Below are positions 22,481 through 30,124 of a DNA stretch of 63,282 nucleotides, piece by piece. A program made the translations under genes and the position numbers. The DNA is from Prevotella sp. (GTDB taxonomy: Bacteria > Bacillota > Clostridia > Oscillospirales > Ruminococcaceae), in NCBI GenBank assembly GCA_023663025.1, contig JAMPIC010000013.1:1-63282 (forward strand). Direction: 5' to 3'. Numbering within the stretch: the first letter of the stretch is position 1; each line of letters opens with the position of its first letter. The notes below the pieces were generated by a model. That model saw only the letters and a program-made list of their open reading frames with translations, did no database searches and was not told where the DNA came from.

Positions 22481-22630
22481 TTGGCAAGCGGGTCGGAGTT
22501 GCACCGACATTTTGCAATTACTCCAAAATAATTAACTCTATCGAGGCCATCCGGCGAACGGCGAATGACATGGAAATTAATTTTAGGATTTAACCTTAAC
22601 TTTGGTACACGTTCTCCTTCTTAAACTACT
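22481..22630 (-). ncRNA. Candidate structured 3' RNA between MGGRGASSG genes
   Basis: A 150-base non-coding stretch between the stop of the 22632 gene and its terminator. It contains an arm GTCGG-TGCAACT-CCGAC (22492-22508) with a T-loop-like seven-base loop, followed by CCGCTTGCCA. A CCAT/ATGG stem encloses TTCGCCG repeats, and AT-rich arms near 22540 and 22575 could pair. No complete cloverleaf was found. The shared TGCAAnT loop links it to the element at 21965. Confidence 0.35.
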
Positions 22631-22631
22631 G

Positions 22632-23027
22632 TCACTTGCTGTTTCTATTATACCACGCCTTTTTCACCTTGTCAACCATTTTTTGTTCTTTTTCCGATAA
22701 TTCAAAAGTACCTTTTTCATCGTGCCAATACCCTTTATGTGTATGCGGAAGAATAGGAACGCCGTTTACAAGGTGCTTTTTACCCGTTATATCTATTTGC
22801 TTATAGCGCATATTCTCCTTGTCGTAATAAGTTATTGATCTTAATTCATCGCGGTCATTTACGGTAACGTAAATTCTGCCCTGCGTCATAGTCTCCATAG
22901 GAGCTGTAGCCGAGCCGTCGTTATACTTGACAAATTTTATTTTTCCCGCCTGATAAAGCGTTGAATACTCCGTCCCGTATTTCTTGCCGCTGTCACTTAT
23001 CCCGCTGCTTGCACCTCTGCCGCCCAT
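22632..23027 (-). CDS. MGGRGASSG-type small phage protein, candidate toxin module (copy 1)
   Basis: A 131-residue protein from the ATG ending at 23027, with GGAGGTCAA upstream. It has the leader MGGRGASSGISDSGKKYGTEY, then GKIKFVKYND, ETMTQGRIYVTVND, SITYYDKENMRYKQID, PHTHKGYWHDE and a closing helix EKEQKMVDKVKKAWY. It shares this plan with the protein at 22028 at roughly half identity. Its start lies inside the end of the DUF4417 gene (35-base overlap, different frame). Function unknown; the context of toxin modules suggests an effector. Confidence 0.72.
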   Translation of the reverse strand: MGGRGASSGISDSGKKYGTEYSTLYQAGKIKFVKYNDGSATAPMETMTQGRIYVTVNDRDELRSITYYDKENMRYKQIDITGKKHLVNGVPILPHTHKGYWHDEKGTFELSEKEQKMVDKVKKAWYNRNSK

Positions 23028-23652
23028 CGCACTTGACCTCCTTAAATTTTTCTTGAAAAGGCTTGATTTGTATAATATTCCCTCTGCACTCATCGGGAAC
23101 ATTGCCGTAAAAAATAACCGTCCCGGGCGAAAGCCGCCGCACCATTTCCGCATAGCCGTTCAGAAACAGCTCCTTTGCCCGTTTGCTGTTCTGCGTTCCC
23201 ACGCTTGACACCGCCACCGTACCGCCCACGGGTTCGCCGTCAAAGCACCAGTCAAAGCTGTCAGCCGTACTCCACCCGATAGTCGGTATAACCTCAATGC
23301 CGAAGCTCTCCCAGTAGGCGGCAAGCCAGTGCTTGCGGTAATGGTTATAAATCTGCATAGCCGTTGGGAAATCGGTGTACAGCGAAAAATCGGGCGACAT
23401 AACAAAATCAAACTTTTTAATTTGCGGTATGTACTTGTCTGGAGCGTTCCATACCCGAGCAAAGCGGTAATCATCGACGAAAAAATGAACGCCCTTGCCC
23501 TCGCGCCCGTTCGTATTCCGAATGCTGTTAAACCCGATAAGCTCGGTAACGTTCTTACGGCTCGAGCCTTTTATTGCCGGTATGCCGTACTTTCCCTCGC
23601 CCTCAAATTTGGCGTGCTGCAAATTTTCATACTCCCACTCGCGTTTCCGCAT
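22993..23652 (-). CDS. DUF4417-like phage protein
   Basis: A 219-residue protein from the ATG ending at 23652 (GAGGG seven bases upstream). Typical DUF4417 features: VHFFVDDYRFARVWNAPDKYI, FDFVMSPDFSLYTDFPTAMQIYNHYR, W-x-AYWESFGIEVIPTIGW, and FDGEPVGGTVAVSSVG. The family is frequent near phage terminase genes; its role is unknown. The last ~11 residues (DGRQRCKQRDK) are a frameshifted reading of the next gene's start, so the natural C-terminus may have been altered when the MGGRGASSG gene was placed behind it. Confidence 0.82.
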   Translation of the reverse strand: MRKREWEYENLQHAKFEGEGKYGIPAIKGSSRKNVTELIGFNSIRNTNGREGKGVHFFVDDYRFARVWNAPDKYIPQIKKFDFVMSPDFSLYTDFPTAMQIYNHYRKHWLAAYWESFGIEVIPTIGWSTADSFDWCFDGEPVGGTVAVSSVGTQNSKRAKELFLNGYAEMVRRLSPGTVIFYGNVPDECRGNIIQIKPFQEKFKEVKCDGRQRCKQRDK

Positions 23653-23665
23653 AAATATCCCTCTT

Positions 23666-24247
23666 TCACTCTTTGGCGGTGGTACCGCCATTTTCATTGA
23701 AACTCCCCAGCAGATCCGTAATAGGGTTAGTCTGTTTCTGCGGCGTTTTCGGTATTGACCGCAGGGACGCGGAAATCGTCATAACGTTCTCTTTATCGAT
23801 AGCAAGCATCATACTGCGTTTTTTATCTATCTGGGACATAATCGAGGTCTTTTGGGAAAGCAGCTTGTTTATTTGCTTTGTAAAGCGTTCGATCTGTTCG
23901 GCGGTAACGTTTTCAATGCTGTAAAATTTCTCCCTGGTCTGACCCGCAAGCAGGGTGATTTCCGCAATATCCTCCTGAAGCTCCCGAATTTCCGAGTAGA
24001 GCATACAGTAAGTATTTATACCTGAAGAATACAGCGCGTCCGATTTTTCAATGCTCGCCATAAGCTTTGATATCCGCAGAAATTCCTTGTGGGCTATTTT
24101 GTTTTTCTTTACTTCCCGCCGTTCAAAAAGCGGCTCCCCGCTGAGCGTTGACTTCTCCATTTCTTCACGGAACTTTAACTCTTCCTTAGTGCGGTGACTT
24201 TTTCCCTCGCTTTCGATAACGCCGACAGGCTTAGACGGTCTCGCCAT
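23666..24247 (-). CDS. terS: Terminase small subunit-like protein (P27 family-like)
   Basis: A 193-residue protein from the ATG ending at 24247, after GGGGTGAG. It begins MARPSKPVGVIESEGKSHRTKEELKFREEME, the GRP/ARPSKP plus HRTK(E)EL pattern of P27-type small terminases. A long helical oligomerisation region follows (ALYSSGINTYCMLYSEIRELQEDIAEI). It recognises phage DNA and recruits TerL. In this prophage TerS and TerL are separated by over 4 kb of accessory genes, which is unusual. Confidence 0.8.
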   Translation of the reverse strand: MARPSKPVGVIESEGKSHRTKEELKFREEMEKSTLSGEPLFERREVKKNKIAHKEFLRISKLMASIEKSDALYSSGINTYCMLYSEIRELQEDIAEITLLAGQTREKFYSIENVTAEQIERFTKQINKLLSQKTSIMSQIDKKRSMMLAIDKENVMTISASLRSIPKTPQKQTNPITDLLGSFNENGGTTAKE

Positions 24248-24270
24248 ATTCTCACCCCTTGCTAATTTTA

Positions 24271-24307
24271 TAATAGCACAAAAAATCACTCCCAAACGGA
24301 CAGTTTG
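24271..24307 (-). promoter_or_regulatory. Candidate phage late promoter, copy 1 (upstream of terS)
   Basis: Minus strand: CTGTCCGTTTGGGAGTGA, T-run, TGTGCTATTAT. It is the most diverged of the five copies but keeps spacing and the TGCTATTAT extended -10. It lies 24 bases before the terS start codon and heads the late region. The 120 bases from 24308 to the HNH stop hold nothing else recognisable. Confidence 0.55.
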
Positions 24308-24426
24308 AGAAAAATTATAAAATCACAAAATCTCAAATCTCCCATTTTGGGAATAAATTGTTTACAGAGGGCAGGCGTAGTGTCCGCGCCGGCATGGCGA
24401 AAAATCGAACATACGGGCGGGGGCTA

Positions 24427-24819
24427 CTATAACGGCGCGCGCGAGGAGGAAAAAACCTCCGAAAGCGCAAGTTTTTTCAGTAATTCTTTGTCAATTTCGC
24501 CGTTATCCGCCTGTTCGTGGTGGCGGGAGCAAAGACAGATAAGATTATCGTCCTCAAGACGTTTTTCCCAGGCTTCCGCAAGAGGCTCTATGTGGTGAAC
24601 GGATACTTTCGGATTGTACTTGACAGGCTCGCCGCAGCAGCCTATCGCGCACAGTCTGCACATATAGCCGTCCCGCCTGCGGATTTCCTCCCGCTTGCGC
24701 TGCCAATGCTTTGTGTTTCGGAAAGCGGCGATGTTATTCTGTTTTTTCCGTACGGGCTTTTTCGGGCATATGTACCCTATCGGGTGTACACCCTTGCAGT
24801 AAGGACAGGCTTTCAGCAT
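24427..24819 (-). CDS. HNH endonuclease
   Basis: A 130-residue protein from the ATG ending at 24819 with GAGGG upstream. It has the phage HNH pattern: a Cys pair near the N-terminus (CPYC), RDGYMCRLC, the core VSVHHIEPLAEAWEKRLEDDNLICLCSRHHEQA. Phage HNH proteins next to terminase genes are needed for DNA packaging and cutting at cos or pac in HK97-like phages. Its start lies 86 bases inside the preceding gene. Confidence 0.9.
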   Translation of the reverse strand: MLKACPYCKGVHPIGYICPKKPVRKKQNNIAAFRNTKHWQRKREEIRRRDGYMCRLCAIGCCGEPVKYNPKVSVHHIEPLAEAWEKRLEDDNLICLCSRHHEQADNGEIDKELLKKLALSEVFSSSRAPL

Positions 24820-25009
24820 ACTCTTTTCCCTCTTTCGATTTCGGAGACGGCAGATCATAATGCCGGTACATACGGGATAACGTTCTCTCGCTCACAAATA
24901 TTTTACGGGCAACGGCATGCCTTGCTTCGCCTTTGACGCACTCGTCTTTCCACGCTTCCCAGGTGCTTTCCCGCGACAGGCTTGCTTTGCCCGAATACGT
25001 TTTGCTCAT
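24734..25009 (-). CDS. Small helix-turn-helix protein
   Basis: A 91-residue basic protein, ATG directly after the stop of the Rep-like gene. SRESTWEAWKDECVKGEARHAVARKIFVSERTLSRMYRHYDL is a plausible helix-turn-helix with a recognition helix SERTLSRMYRHY. Situated at the border of early and late genes, it is a reasonable candidate for the activator of the conserved late element, but nothing in the sequence proves this. Overlap with HNH is in a different frame. Confidence 0.65.
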   Translation of the reverse strand: MSKTYSGKASLSRESTWEAWKDECVKGEARHAVARKIFVSERTLSRMYRHYDLPSPKSKEGKEYAESLSLLQGCTPDRVHMPEKARTEKTE

Positions 25010-25765
25010 TCAATTCACCCTTTTCATCATGTACTTGATAAAATTGCCTCCGGTCAGCTCGTCCATACCCGAACGCACAGTCTCCGGAACAACATACCAG
25101 CCCTTGCGCGCTTTAGGCTTATACCAGCGGTCGGCGTCGATCCAATCATAAGTGATCTTCGGTTTCTTCAGACCGTGGCTTGTGCTGTAACGGCGTTCGC
25201 CTTTTTTATGCTGACAGATAACAGTCCCGTCCTTTTTCACTCCGCATATGTACTTTGCGAGATCGTACCAATCGTAGTTCGCCCACAGCATATAGTTGTT
25301 CTGCTTGTACTGCACAAGCCCGCCGCCCGCTTGTTTCCACAAAAGCTGAATATTCTGCAAGTCGCCGTGATTGTGCAGAATGATGTGATGATGATACGCG
25401 CCGCTCCTGAACGTCTCGGTGTTGTAAACGTAGTCGGGTCTGTAACCGCGCTCGGCGCAGTACGAACGGTACAAGCCTATGAATTTGCCGACGGTCTTTC
25501 GCACCTGCCCGCGGTTCGGCTTGTCCGGATAGGTCAGAACGAGATTGAAGTCTCCCGGGTGAAAATTGGCAAGAAGCGTATAAAACAAATTTTCGACAGT
25601 CCTGTTAAGGTTCTTCTTTTTCTGACGTTCGGACGACGACATTGTCTTAGGCTCTCTTTTTCCGCCTTTTCCCAGCGTGGGCATTTTGCACTTTGTGACA
25701 AATTCTATCCCGCAGGAAAACGCAGCGGTCTTTTTATAATATCCGTCTTTTTTCAGCATTCCCAT
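25010..25765 (-). CDS. HUH-type replication initiator-like protein
   Basis: A 251-residue protein from the ATG ending at 25765 (GGTGAT upstream). It carries the His-rich metal motif YHHHIILHNHGDL near residue 140 and, ~45 residues later, YDLAKYICG with a candidate catalytic Tyr, the order found in rolling-circle Rep proteins. Preceding strands FNLVLTYPD and YVYNTETFRSG fit Rep motif I. It would nick phage DNA at a replication origin. The C-terminal half is typical of Firmicutes phage and plasmid Reps. Its origin was not located. Confidence 0.8.
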   Translation of the reverse strand: MGMLKKDGYYKKTAAFSCGIEFVTKCKMPTLGKGGKREPKTMSSSERQKKKNLNRTVENLFYTLLANFHPGDFNLVLTYPDKPNRGQVRKTVGKFIGLYRSYCAERGYRPDYVYNTETFRSGAYHHHIILHNHGDLQNIQLLWKQAGGGLVQYKQNNYMLWANYDWYDLAKYICGVKKDGTVICQHKKGERRYSTSHGLKKPKITYDWIDADRWYKPKARKGWYVVPETVRSGMDELTGGNFIKYMMKRVN

Positions 25766-25874
25766 AAAATCACCCGACCTCGGTTTGTGAAAAGATAACC
25801 CTTTAAACAAGACAAGCCAAAAGGCGCTCTAAGTCCTTTAAAAAACATTATATATAGTATAGCCGTCAGCCGCG

Positions 25875-26090
25875 TTATTTGTTTTCCCCGTTTTTACCGG
25901 ACAGCGCCAGCAGCCCCGACGAAAACCCGCTCCAAGCCATAATGATAAAATTCACGGCGGAAGCCGCCGCCGCCGCTCCGACGGAAACCGAACCCTCGTC
26001 CATCTTGCCGGCGATGACGAACATCGCCAGCACCGTCAGCAGGAAGATTATCTGTTTTATTTTTTTCATACATTTTTTACTTGCCGGCAT
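25875..26090 (-). CDS. Small two-helix membrane protein
   Basis: A 71-residue protein from the ATG ending at 26090 (AAAGGATG six bases upstream). Two hydrophobic segments, IKQIIFLLTVLAMFVIAG and VGAAAAASAVNFIIMAWSGF, are joined by a short acidic turn. This is holin-like in form, but it lies in the early replication region, away from any lysin in view. A membrane-anchored replication or exclusion protein is equally possible. Confidence 0.6.
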   Translation of the reverse strand: MPASKKCMKKIKQIIFLLTVLAMFVIAGKMDEGSVSVGAAAAASAVNFIIMAWSGFSSGLLALSGKNGENK

Positions 26091-26103
26091 AACGTTCATC
26101 CTT

Positions 26104-26667
26104 TCATTTTTTCAGCGTGGGTGTACTGTTCATGGCGTGTTCCACAAGCGCGTCCAAATCGTAGGAATGTCCGCCGCTTTCGGCTTCCGCGCCGTTCTGA
26201 CCGATACCGTTCCGCTCCCAAGTACGCACAGCCGCTTTCCAGTCGCTCATTTTTTTCTTTCCCGCTATCCAGTCCCGGGCGGAATAGTAGTCCACAAAAT
26301 ACTGCGGATCAATGCCGTTTTTGCGTTCCTTGCAGTAATCGCCCACCTCGTCAGCCGTCGGGGGGACAAACTTCTTTTTCGGCGGGGACTTCCGCGCTTT
26401 CGGAGCGGCGGCTGCGGGGACGTTCCCGACCCGCTCCGTCAGAACGGCTATCACCTCCGTAAGTCCGCCGATCGCCGCCGCGAGATTTTCCGCGTCGGTC
26501 TGCCGAACCTCTTCCCGTTCCGCTTCCTTTTGGGCGATAAGCTTGTCCAGAAACGAGGCGAGCAAATTAAGCAGCGCCGCCGCCTCCTGCGGATTTTTGA
26601 ACGGATCGCAGTTCCTGCATCTGCCGGCAAGCTCGCGGTATTTTTTAAATTCGTCGGGCGCGCTCAT
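26104..26667 (-). CDS. Phage replisome-organizer-like protein
   Basis: A 187-residue protein. The C-terminal half contains PPTADEVGDYCKERKNGIDPQYFVDYYSARDWIAGKKKMSDWKAAVRTWERN, a module often found at the end of phage replication initiator and DnaD-like proteins in Firmicutes. The N-terminal half has two Cys (CRNC) and helical repeats. No ATPase motifs. It lies with the Rep and coiled-coil genes, supporting a replication role. Start at the ATG ending 26667. Confidence 0.65.
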   Translation of the reverse strand: MSAPDEFKKYRELAGRCRNCDPFKNPQEAAALLNLLASFLDKLIAQKEAEREEVRQTDAENLAAAIGGLTEVIAVLTERVGNVPAAAAPKARKSPPKKKFVPPTADEVGDYCKERKNGIDPQYFVDYYSARDWIAGKKKMSDWKAAVRTWERNGIGQNGAEAESGGHSYDLDALVEHAMNSTPTLKK

Positions 26668-26713
26668 AATTCAGTCCCAAAGCTTTTGAACATTGCCGTT
26701 ATTTTTTCTAATT

Positions 26714-27685
26714 TCATTTTCCCAGCTCCTCCAGAACCCCGTTCAGGAACTTTACCGCCGCACCCTTGAATTTTTCCTTTTTATCCGCGTCGCTGATTTG
26801 ATCGAGAACGCCGATAAATTTTTTCAGATTATTCTGCATCTCGGAAAAATAAAATTTGTACTCGATCAAAGCCGCGTCCGCCCGATTCGCTTTTTTTACC
26901 TGTTCCTCCAGCTCCCTGATGTGCCTGTCCGATTCCGCTTTTGAGGCGTTCAGTTTTTCGTCAAGCTCTTTAAGCCTGTTCTCATAATCAGACTTAACAT
27001 CGTCGGCGGACTTCGCCTGCTTCTCCAGCTCTTTGATATTTTTCTTTAATTCCTTAATTTCTTTTTTGTGGGCGGAAGCCTGTTCAGCCGCTTTCTTTTC
27101 GGCAAGCTCGTTAATAACGTTCTCGTCGGGTTCTGTAACGTCAACGGGACGACTCTGCAGTTCGTCGATTTCATTTTCAAGGTTTTCGATCCGGCCTTTT
27201 GCGGAGGTAAGCTCTCCCTCCTTTTCCTTTGCTGCCGACTGCCAAAAGGAGATTTGCTCGGTTGCCTTTTCAAGCTGACGTTTAAGTTCTTCCGCCTCTT
27301 TGACGCTCATTTTTTCAAGATTGTTTTCATCCGCAAGCTTTTCAAAATCTTCCGCGGGAATATCCCGGAACATATCCAGAATATCAAGGCTGACCGTCCC
27401 GAACTGCTCTAATCGTGCGCCGTATTTTTCATACACTCTTATGTACTTGTACGCCTGTCCCGACTTAAACGGGAACACGGTTTCGCAGGCGTCGTCCATA
27501 TATTCCGCAAAGGACTTGAACCCCCGCGCTTCGTATTCCTTGCCGTCCCTTATGGCTTTGAGAAGCTTTCCCGTTTCCGCAAAGGACAACGCCTGAACGC
27601 GGCACTGGCTGATTATCTGCTGTTCGTGAAATTCAAGCGCGGAAAGCTCGTTGCCGTTTTTATTTTCCAAATATTTTTCGGACAT
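26714..27685 (-). CDS. DUF3102-like protein with long coiled coil
   Basis: A 323-residue protein. The N-terminal ~100 residues resemble DUF3102 / ParB-like HTH regions (ETGKLLKAIRDGKEYEARGFKSFAEYMDDAC...KSGQAYKYIRVYEKYG). Residues ~130-270 are continuous coiled coil rich in Lys/Glu. The C-terminus is helical (FIGVLDQISDADKKEKFKGAAVKFL). Such proteins occur in phage and plasmid replication or partition regions. Ribosome binding site GGAGGAAAAATTT before the ATG. Confidence 0.75.
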   Translation of the reverse strand: MSEKYLENKNGNELSALEFHEQQIISQCRVQALSFAETGKLLKAIRDGKEYEARGFKSFAEYMDDACETVFPFKSGQAYKYIRVYEKYGARLEQFGTVSLDILDMFRDIPAEDFEKLADENNLEKMSVKEAEELKRQLEKATEQISFWQSAAKEKEGELTSAKGRIENLENEIDELQSRPVDVTEPDENVINELAEKKAAEQASAHKKEIKELKKNIKELEKQAKSADDVKSDYENRLKELDEKLNASKAESDRHIRELEEQVKKANRADAALIEYKFYFSEMQNNLKKFIGVLDQISDADKKEKFKGAAVKFLNGVLEELGK

Positions 27686-27706
27686 AAATTTTTCCTCCGT
27701 TCATTT

Positions 27707-29350
27707 TTAAGCGGCGTTTGTTTTGCCGGCTTTGGGGTGCTTCTCCGATTTCGGCAGACATACCCAATCAAGCCATTTACCGACAAACTCCATCGCTTTT
27801 TTATCGGGACTGCTGTTTCTGCAGCCCCGTATCTGCACAAGTTTTTTTCCGTCCATTTCAATCGTGTACAAAGACCTGCCGGGAGCTTTTACTTCCCGCA
27901 TAAAAAGTATTACAGCCTTGCCCGTGATGTGCCGCTCGGCGTAGCCGCCCACGCAGTGACGGAGACTCCGCCCCTCGTCCGCAATCTCATAGGCGGACTT
28001 CGGAACAATGACAGTATAACGACCGTCCGCGTACTCATAAAATTCACGGAGCTTTTTGTACAGCTTGCGGTACTCTTTTAATTTCGCACGTTCCGCTTCG
28101 GCAGCCTGCTTCTCGCGCAGTACCCGCAGAATATCCGACGTCCTGCTGTGCGCCGCGTACATATCCGCAGGCTTGCAAATCTGCGTATCGGTAATGTCAT
28201 AATTAAGCTGCTCGCATTCCTCAATGTAGTCCTTGTACGTGCGCTCCACCAAATTCGGGCAGTCTTTGTACCGTTCGGCAAGCCGCGTAATGTAGTTGAC
28301 ATATTTTGCGGGAGTAAGCCCTGTTTTTTCGATCAGCTTCAATGCGTCTTGATAGCTGTCCGAAATTTTGCATATATTCAGAGCGTCCTCAAATTTGTAT
28401 TTGCTTTTTCGGCGTTTGGCGAGGGATTTTATTCTGTACCAGCATTGCAGGTCGTCCAAATAAATATTTCGCTCGCGTATGGCTTTCCGTATGATCGCCG
28501 CCTCGTTACCGTCCGTTCGGAACACCTCCGCCGCCGTCCTGCCCTCAAGGTTTATAACCCGTTTGCAGGCGCGGTTCTGATCGATAATTTCACGGACGAT
28601 ATTTTCCGCGCCAGACTTCAAAAGCATTTCCACTGCGGGGTATTTCACGGCGTACGCCATAAATTTAAGCGGTTTGTATCCGCTGTAACCGCAGGAATTT
28701 TCCGCGGGGTTATATTTCCGCGGGATAACATATTTCAAAAAGCTGTCTTTCAGCACCTCGGGATTTTCTGCGAGGAAAAATTCATACCCGCTGTATAAAC
28801 CGCCCGTTGTTAAATACGGCTCGTAAATTTTGTTTGCTTCCATAAATTCGCCGTACCACGATCTTGAAAAAAGCCGCGCACCGTCGGGAACGTACTCCAT
28901 AACATAAAATTTTTTCCACTCCGAGCCGACGTATTTTTCCTCCATTACATCAATGGAGTGCTTGTGTCCGTACAGGCAGATAAGTACGCCGCATACCGCA
29001 TAGACGGCGTTTTCGCGGACTAAAAAACAGCAAATATTGCGGTACTCCGTAAGACCGGAGCGGCTAATTTTTTCCGCCTTTGCAACAGCCTGACAGCCGC
29101 AGTTTCTGCAGGTAAGCCGCATATTGTGGCAAATGGCGCGGGCGGTCTGATTTTCCTCAGCGTCGGACGGCGTTATCATTTCCCCGTCAAGATAAAGGCG
29201 GTAACGCTTCATACAATGTGTGCAGTAGCAGTCGACATATGTGCGGTGCTTTCTGTACAGTATGTACGCCTTTGCGTATTTTTTGTGCAGCTCCAGTCTG
29301 ATTTCCTCCGTAATATTCGGCAGACCGTCCGGCTTGATATTTTTAAGCAT
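27707..29350 (-). CDS. PcfJ-like protein
   Basis: A 547-residue protein with PcfJ domain signatures at the C-terminus: YEIADEGRSLRHCVGGYAERH, AVILFMREVKAPGRSLYTIEM, VQIRGCRNSSPDKKAMEFVGKW. The N-terminal part has CTHCMKRY and CRNCGC, a probable zinc ribbon. PcfJ and PcfK are partners first seen in conjugative plasmid pCF10 and are now common in phages and integrative elements. Biochemical function is unknown. It directly follows the pcfK-like gene (12 bp). Confidence 0.88.
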   Translation of the reverse strand: MLKNIKPDGLPNITEEIRLELHKKYAKAYILYRKHRTYVDCYCTHCMKRYRLYLDGEMITPSDAEENQTARAICHNMRLTCRNCGCQAVAKAEKISRSGLTEYRNICCFLVRENAVYAVCGVLICLYGHKHSIDVMEEKYVGSEWKKFYVMEYVPDGARLFSRSWYGEFMEANKIYEPYLTTGGLYSGYEFFLAENPEVLKDSFLKYVIPRKYNPAENSCGYSGYKPLKFMAYAVKYPAVEMLLKSGAENIVREIIDQNRACKRVINLEGRTAAEVFRTDGNEAAIIRKAIRERNIYLDDLQCWYRIKSLAKRRKSKYKFEDALNICKISDSYQDALKLIEKTGLTPAKYVNYITRLAERYKDCPNLVERTYKDYIEECEQLNYDITDTQICKPADMYAAHSRTSDILRVLREKQAAEAERAKLKEYRKLYKKLREFYEYADGRYTVIVPKSAYEIADEGRSLRHCVGGYAERHITGKAVILFMREVKAPGRSLYTIEMDGKKLVQIRGCRNSSPDKKAMEFVGKWLDWVCLPKSEKHPKAGKTNAA

Positions 29351-29362
29351 TTTAACGCCTCC

Positions 29363-29740
29363 TTAGAACAAATCGTCCAGCGAAATTTCCAGCACCGACT
29401 TTTTGCCGCCTGTCATAACAATGGGCGGCGTTCCGTCAGCCGCCGAACCGATAAGGTCGACTGTCATGACGCACTTTATATCCGCGCCGGGAAAATAAAA
29501 CCGCACCGCTTTTTTATAGGCTTCAAGGTCGGAAATGCTCGTTCCGCAGCCCATCGCGACCTCTTTCATACAGTCGGAAAAAGTTTTGCCGTTCTGGACA
29601 ACAGCCTGCGCGAACTCTTTCTCCTGTCCGCAGAAATTTATAAGGGTTTTCAGCACGTCCGAACGCATCGCGGCGGCGCATCTGTCCCCCTTGAATTCGG
29701 CGTTTTCCGCGTTGAGTTTTTCAATTGCTTTTTTTATCAT
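29363..29740 (-). CDS. PcfK-like protein
   Basis: A 125-residue protein with the PcfK pattern: FKGDRCAAAMRSDVLKTLINFCGQEKEFAQAVVQNGKTFSDCMKEVAMGCGTSISDLEAYKKAVRFYFPGADI, then a short variable end. It is paired with the PcfJ-like gene, as usual. AAGGAGAAATTT lies upstream of the ATG. Confidence 0.88.
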   Translation of the reverse strand: MIKKAIEKLNAENAEFKGDRCAAAMRSDVLKTLINFCGQEKEFAQAVVQNGKTFSDCMKEVAMGCGTSISDLEAYKKAVRFYFPGADIKCVMTVDLIGSAADGTPPIVMTGGKKSVLEISLDDLF

Positions 29741-29758
29741 AAAAAATTTCTCCTTTTC

Positions 29759-30010
29759 TTAATCCGTCAAGGGTCTGCCGCCATATTGATTTTTTCGTTC
29801 AAATAATTTATAATCATATTTGAACGGGTAACGCCGTTCGCGCCGCAGCACCGCCGCATTTTTTATAAAGGGGGTGGTTGCTTTCTTCTTTTTCTTTTTT
29901 GAGGAAACGCTTTCGGAACGAATTGATGAACTGCGTACCGAAAACGAGAAGTTGTCATACGTTGCCCAGTCCCACCAGACAATAGCGCAGCGTACGGTAA
30001 AAGACTTCAT
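29759..30010 (-). CDS. Small basic protein of unknown function
   Basis: An 83-residue frame (MKSFTVRCAIVWWDWATYDNFSF...) starting nine bases after CGAGG. The first half resembles a compact beta domain, the second is a Lys/Arg-rich tail with six consecutive Lys. It lies in line with pcfK. It could be a real early gene; no family was recognised and the tail composition is suspicious. Confidence 0.45.
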   Translation of the reverse strand: MKSFTVRCAIVWWDWATYDNFSFSVRSSSIRSESVSSKKKKKKATTPFIKNAAVLRRERRYPFKYDYKLFERKNQYGGRPLTD

Positions 30011-30124
30011 TGATAAAAACCTCGAATAAATTTTATTTTTCTTTTCCCCGTATGTGCTGATACGGGGATTTTTATGGCGGCAGACCCTTGACGGATTTTT
30101 TTGCAGTCGACTGCAAAATCCCGC

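Noticed and set aside
25875..26090. Holin assignment for the two-helix membrane protein
   Set aside because: It lies in the early replication region with no lysin; the lysis genes are expected left of the window.
24917..26769. Long plus-strand frames over Rep and replication genes
   Set aside because: Opposite to well supported genes with ribosome binding sites; Phe/Arg-rich shadow composition.
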